Below, in pieces: positions 8,345-8,408 of a stretch of DNA of 8,408 nt. How positions within the stretch are numbered: position 1 is the first letter of the stretch; every line of letters starts with the position of its first letter. The stretch spans positions 1 to 8,408 of the forward strand of contig NYVY01000092.1 of assembly GCA_002684875.1 (NCBI GenBank), given 5' to 3'. The DNA is from Pseudomonadota bacterium. GTDB lineage: Bacteria > Pseudomonadota > Gammaproteobacteria > Burkholderiales > Burkholderiaceae_A. The translations under genes were made by a program, and so were the position numbers. Under the pieces are notes generated by a model. That model worked only from the letters and a program-made list of their open reading frames with translations. It had not been told where the DNA came from and did not search any database.

Positions 8345-8408
8345 CAAATTTAGGCTTCGATCAACTCTTCAGATGCTGTTTTTCTAGGCTTTTGAGAAAA
8401 TCTTTAAC

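Larger units (their letters stand above)
8133..8408. other. Gene-free intergenic region after tRNA-Leu
   Basis: No convincing coding region is seen on either strand in these 276 bases; all frames are broken by stops and lack a supported start. It begins with ATTTTTCTTTT (8133-8143) just after the tRNA. It then holds a long imperfect inverted repeat (8160-8209), AT-rich sequence with a weak ATTTT/AAAAT hairpin (about 8246-8259), and a cluster of short repeats at 8281-8344. In related Betaproteobacteria nuoA follows this tRNA, so this may be the nuo promoter and leader, but nuoA is not in the window. A TATAAG at 8157-8162 resembles a -10 box but has no good -35 partner. Confidence 0.6.

Noticed and set aside
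8352..8403. Second minus-strand frame reading SQKPRKTASEELIEA-stop.
   Set aside because: It is closed by a stop at 8404-8406 and has no start codon, so it cannot be a gene or a gene end.
8361..8408. Minus-strand open frame running in from the window edge and ending VKDFLKSLEKQHLKS-stop, possibly the 3' end of a convergent gene.
   Set aside because: Only 15 codons are visible, an open stretch easily expected by chance; no family is recognised and the expected next gene (nuoA) is on the + strand.
8133..8408. Integration scar or mobile element using the tRNA-Leu 3' end as attachment site.
   Set aside because: No integrase, insertion-sequence end, or repeat of the tRNA 3' end was seen downstream within the window.

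Overview
This is a compact, AT-rich stretch of bacterial chromosome made up of housekeeping genes. Every gene is on the + strand. The order is ilvH(3' end)-ilvC-psd-pssA-leuA / rpsO-pnp-tpiA-secG-tRNA-Leu(GAG). It closely matches the arrangement I know from Betaproteobacteria of the Burkholderiales type, such as Ralstonia, Burkholderia and Polynucleobacter, where the nuo (complex I) operon normally follows the tRNA. Protein details agree: IlvC carries the C-terminal block [15 protein letters not shown], which resembles Burkholderia/Bordetella homologues as I remember them. The low GC and very short gaps (8-23 nt between most genes) suggest a streamlined or freshwater/marine betaproteobacterium rather than a GC-rich soil relative. 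The genus cannot be fixed from this window.

Bases 1-4270 are an amino-acid and phospholipid biosynthesis cluster. IlvH (regulatory subunit of acetohydroxyacid synthase) and IlvC (ketol-acid reductoisomerase) are successive steps toward valine, leucine and isoleucine. LeuA diverts 2-ketoisovalerate into leucine. Between them lie psd and pssA, which together make phosphatidylethanolamine: PssA forms phosphatidylserine from CDP-diacylglycerol and serine, and Psd decarboxylates it. No terminator is visible inside the cluster, so a single operon is likely.

Bases 4271-4377 are the only sizeable gap inside the gene cluster. It holds a plausible sigma70-type promoter, two mutually exclusive hairpins and a very strong Shine-Dalgarno for rpsO. 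It looks like the start of a new transcription unit with an rpsO leader.

Bases 4378-8132 hold rpsO (ribosomal protein S15), pnp (polynucleotide phosphorylase), tpiA (triosephosphate isomerase), secG (translocon subunit) and a complete tRNA-Leu with encoded CCA. Spacings are only 9-22 nt.

Bases 8133-8408 contain no convincing gene. They hold a T-tract right after the tRNA, a long imperfect inverted repeat and a cluster of CTGTTA/TAACAG hexamers. This may be the leader or promoter region of the next operon, expected to be nuo but not visible here.

I found no mobile element, CRISPR array, defence system, frameshift or broken gene. All catalytic residues I checked are intact. The points worth a second look are regulatory: the rpsO leader, the missing rpsO-pnp spacer, and the structured region after the tRNA.
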